DNA of 6,061 nt, taken from positions 1 to 6,061 of the forward strand of contig JAPSJG010000252.1 in the NCBI GenBank assembly GCA_031178305.1. Direction: 5' to 3'. Both the position numbers and the translations under genes were made by a program. Source of the DNA: Sinorhizobium sp. Its GTDB lineage: Bacteria > Pseudomonadota > Alphaproteobacteria > Rhizobiales > Rhizobiaceae. The notes beneath the pieces are model-generated. The model saw nothing but the letters and a program-made list of their open reading frames with translations, had not been told where the DNA came from and made no database searches. Of the stretch, positions 5,285 through 6,061 are shown one piece after another (position 1 is the first letter of the stretch; the number at the start of each line of letters is the position of its first letter).

Positions 5285-5454
5285 GTGCGCGCATCCGACG
5301 CGAACTGCCATTCCTTGCGGAAGGCCGTGGTGCCGGCCAGCGCGGCGGACAGCAGGAATGCGATTGAGAGCGCGAGGATGGCGCAGGCGAGGAAGAAGCG
5401 ATTAGGGCTGGCTTCGAGCCGTGCCTTGTTGTGTCCGGTGAAATGCTCAGTCAT
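5281..5454 (-). CDS. Small single-pass membrane protein, 57 residues
   Basis: A short polar N-terminus (MTEHFTGHNKARLEASPN) is followed by one clear membrane segment at about 19-44 ('RFFLACAILALSIAFLL' and on to 'AALAGTTAF'), then a short tail 'RKEWQFASDART' with mixed charge. Topology is not strongly set by charge. ATG at 5454 is chosen because GGAG lies 9 bases upstream and the start overlaps the stop of a 24-codon hydrophobic micro-ORF (ATGA). The same frame stays open upstream to a GTG at 5562, itself overlapping the preceding stop as GTGA; this would add 36 residues but lacks a good ribosome site. Function unknown; a holin or spanin role is not supported by its neighbours. Confidence 0.72.
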   Translation of the reverse strand: MTEHFTGHNKARLEASPNRFFLACAILALSIAFLLSAALAGTTAFRKEWQFASDART

Positions 5455-5525
5455 GGCCCGAGGCTCCAGAGCAGGATCAGGAGAAGGGTAAGGGTGAAGG
5501 CGAGGCGGGTGAGTGCGCCGCGCAT
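5451..5525 (-). CDS. Candidate 24-residue hydrophobic micro-protein
   Basis: An ATG at 5525 opens a 24-codon frame reading MRGALTRLAFTLTLLLILLW and ending in SLGP. It is essentially one membrane-spanning helix with a positively charged start. Its TGA overlaps the ATG of the 57-residue membrane protein as ATGA, the same junction as at other genes in the operon. Against it: no good ribosome binding site, the other strand-mate frame is also open here, and its start lies in the hairpin repeat. A GTG two codons earlier (5531) is an alternative start. Confidence 0.38.
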   Translation of the reverse strand: MRGALTRLAFTLTLLLILLWSLGP

Positions 5526-5562
5526 GACCACAGGAGCAGCTCACGGCGGCGCTCCACGTCAC
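5513..5562. repeat. Hairpin repeat element, copy A
   Basis: A 43-base core (5513-5555) aligns with 5833-5878 with about 6 mismatches and 3 gap bases; similarity then continues weakly to GTGACG on the minus strand (to 5562). It lies in the gap between the 77-residue and 57-residue genes. Left (from 5514) and right (to 5552) arms are largely complementary: GCGCCGC against GCGGCGC and TGA against TCA with an imperfect middle, so it can fold into a hairpin. Loop bases CCACAGGAGCAG are shared with copy B. Confidence 0.6.
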
Positions 5563-5792
5563 TTCACCGGTGCGGGAATGTCCGCGCCGGCGCCGTTGCT
5601 ATTGTCGATGGTGATCGGAGCGATAATCGGATCTACGTCGAGCCGCTGCTCATCGAACCACTTTGGCTCTTTGTCGGGGCTCCGAGGCGACAGAAGGTAC
5701 TGGTCGCAACCGGTTATGTATTCCGCATGGCCAGTCACCACGCCTGCGAAGTTCGTGATGCGGTCCTTCGCAAAGGATCCAAGCTTAATCAT
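5559..5792 (-). CDS. Conserved small phage protein, 77 residues
   Basis: Begins MIKLGSFAKDRITNFAGVVTGHAEYITGCDQYLL, then 'SPRSPDKEPKWFDEQRLDVD' (35-54), and a low-complexity tail rich in N, G, A and P. The '(K)LG..AKD..T.F.G...G..EY..GC.QY.L.P' then 'WFDE.RL' pattern looks like a type I recall from small phage proteins of unknown function, strand-rich and perhaps a small SH3-like barrel (inference). ATG at 5792 is chosen because GGAG lies 9 bases upstream; the frame is open to a GTG at 5867 but that extension is arginine/proline-rich and crosses the hairpin repeat. Confidence 0.8.
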   Translation of the reverse strand: MIKLGSFAKDRITNFAGVVTGHAEYITGCDQYLLSPRSPDKEPKWFDEQRLDVDPIIAPITIDNSNGAGADIPAPVK

Positions 5793-5889
5793 TTCGGAAA
5801 TCTCCAGAGAGTTCTTCGGTGGGGGCCGGCAAGCGCGCCGCGCGTGAACCACAGGGGCAGGGGCCACGGCGGCGCGCCCTCTTCGTCAT
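5785..5889 (-). CDS. Candidate 34-residue CPCG micro-protein
   Basis: ATG at 5889 opens a 34-codon frame: MTKRARRRGPCPCGSRAARL and then a more acidic end 'PTEELSGDFRND'. It starts 4 bases after the previous stop, and its TAA overlaps the start of the 77-residue gene by about 8 bases (ATGATTAA), the same length as two overlaps elsewhere in this operon. The ribosome site (AGGCGG, 9 bases) is weak. The PCPCGS string recalls SEC-C metal-binding tails but lacks the second cysteine pair. Much of the frame lies in hairpin repeat copy B, so it may be chance. Confidence 0.3.
   Translation of the reverse strand: MTKRARRRGPCPCGSRAARLPAPTEELSGDFRND
5833..5889. repeat. Hairpin repeat element, copy B
   Basis: Second copy of the element. 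The left arm (5833-5846, GCGCGCCGCGCGTG) pairs with the right arm (5865-5877, CACGGCGGCGCGC) over 13 pairs with one bulged base and an 18-base loop containing CCACAGGGGCAG. It sits in the gap between the right-edge gene and the 77-residue gene. There is no T-run on either side, so it is not a plain intrinsic terminator. Confidence 0.65.
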
Positions 5890-5893
5890 GGCG

Positions 5894-6061
5894 CTACGCC
5901 GCCTGGGCCATGACGGTGGCGAGCTCGGTGGCCTTCGGGCCGAAGATGGAAATCTGGCGCTCGGTGAAGCCTTTCAGGAACAAATCTTCCTTAGTGCAGC
6001 CATCGCCGACCGAGCGCATCGCCTCGGCCATGCGGTTGATCGTGTTTCTCGTGTGAATTCC
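5894..6061 (-). CDS. C-terminal part of a phage protein, cut by the window edge
   Basis: The minus-strand frame is open from the right edge to TAG at 5894-5896. The visible part reads GIHTRNTINRMAEAMRSVGD and then 'GCTKEDLFLKGFTERQISIFGPKATELATVMAQAA'. The 'VGDGCTKEDLFLKGFT..QI...G..A..LA' stretch looks like a three-helix unit with a helix-turn-helix-like middle, which I recall from small phage proteins, function unknown. The true start is either beyond the edge or the ATG at 6031 (45 residues). Nothing beyond the helical pattern supports a function. Confidence 0.7.
   Translation of the reverse strand, partial: GIHTRNTINRMAEAMRSVGDGCTKEDLFLKGFTERQISIFGPKATELATVMAQAA

Larger units (their letters stand above)
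367..6061. mobile_element. Phage or prophage small-gene region
   Basis: The block consists of short, mostly minus-strand genes, many linked by 1-8 base overlaps. Several products are types that recur in temperate phages: a Gp37/Gp68 (DUF5131) protein, an ASCH-like GRKTQTRR protein, an HNH endonuclease, and a GRGGWDD protein. No structural, packaging, lysis or replication gene is seen and neither boundary is visible, so the limits given are just the annotated part of the window. Whether this is an intact prophage, a remnant or a free phage cannot be told from the sequence. Confidence 0.75.

Noticed and set aside
72..6060. GAATTC sites close to both ends of the window.
   Set aside because: A six-base site twice in 6 kb is not unusual and nothing else links the two positions.
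1..6061. CRISPR array, retron, toxin-antitoxin pair, tRNA or rRNA.
   Set aside because: No regularly spaced repeats, reverse transcriptase motif, canonical tRNA or rRNA sequence, or recognisable toxin/antitoxin pair was seen on either strand.

Overview
This window looks like the small-gene (early or accessory) region of a temperate phage or prophage from a GC-rich alphaproteobacterium, probably of the Rhizobiales type. The evidence is a tightly packed, almost entirely minus-strand run of short genes with high-GC codons, GGAG-type ribosome binding sites about 7 bases before the starts, and 1-8 base stop/start overlaps. It also carries several protein types that recur in phages: a Gp37/Gp68 (DUF5131) protein, an ASCH/PUA-like phage protein with the 'GRKTQTRR' signature, an HNH endonuclease with an 'IGHNGGP' tail, and a 'GRGGWDD...KGDPVDVANF' protein. 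The host is inferred from protein style only; no rRNA, tRNA or housekeeping gene anchors it.

Layout, right to left, as the operon is read. From 6061 to 4465 there is a first minus-strand block: the 3' end of a phage protein, an uncertain CPCG micro-ORF, a 77-residue conserved phage protein, an uncertain 24-residue hydrophobic micro-ORF coupled to a 57-residue single-pass membrane protein, two small helix-turn-helix-like proteins, and the GRGGWDD protein. From about 3803 to 4459 lies the only plus-strand gene, a two-pass membrane protein with visibly lower GC. It sits between two blocks of oppositely oriented phage genes and ends 5 bases from the convergent minus-strand gene, so it is the best candidate for an acquired cargo (moron) gene.

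From 3715 to 367 there is a second minus-strand block: a 97-residue phage protein, a 56-residue protein, the DUF5131 protein, the ASCH-like protein, a 179-residue phage protein, the HNH endonuclease and a 66-residue protein. Every junction overlaps, so translation is probably coupled along the whole transcript. About 135 bases after the last stop there is a convincing intrinsic terminator on the minus strand (198-233). The left 366 bases are less GC-rich and mostly non-coding; at the very edge a minus-strand frame may be the start of another gene.

I do not see a recognisable complete defence, retron, CRISPR or toxin-antitoxin system. The most unexplained signals are two diverged copies of a 50-57 base GC-rich hairpin element in the gene gaps of the right-hand block (5513-5562 and 5833-5889), the micro-ORFs associated with them, and the inverted membrane-protein cargo gene.
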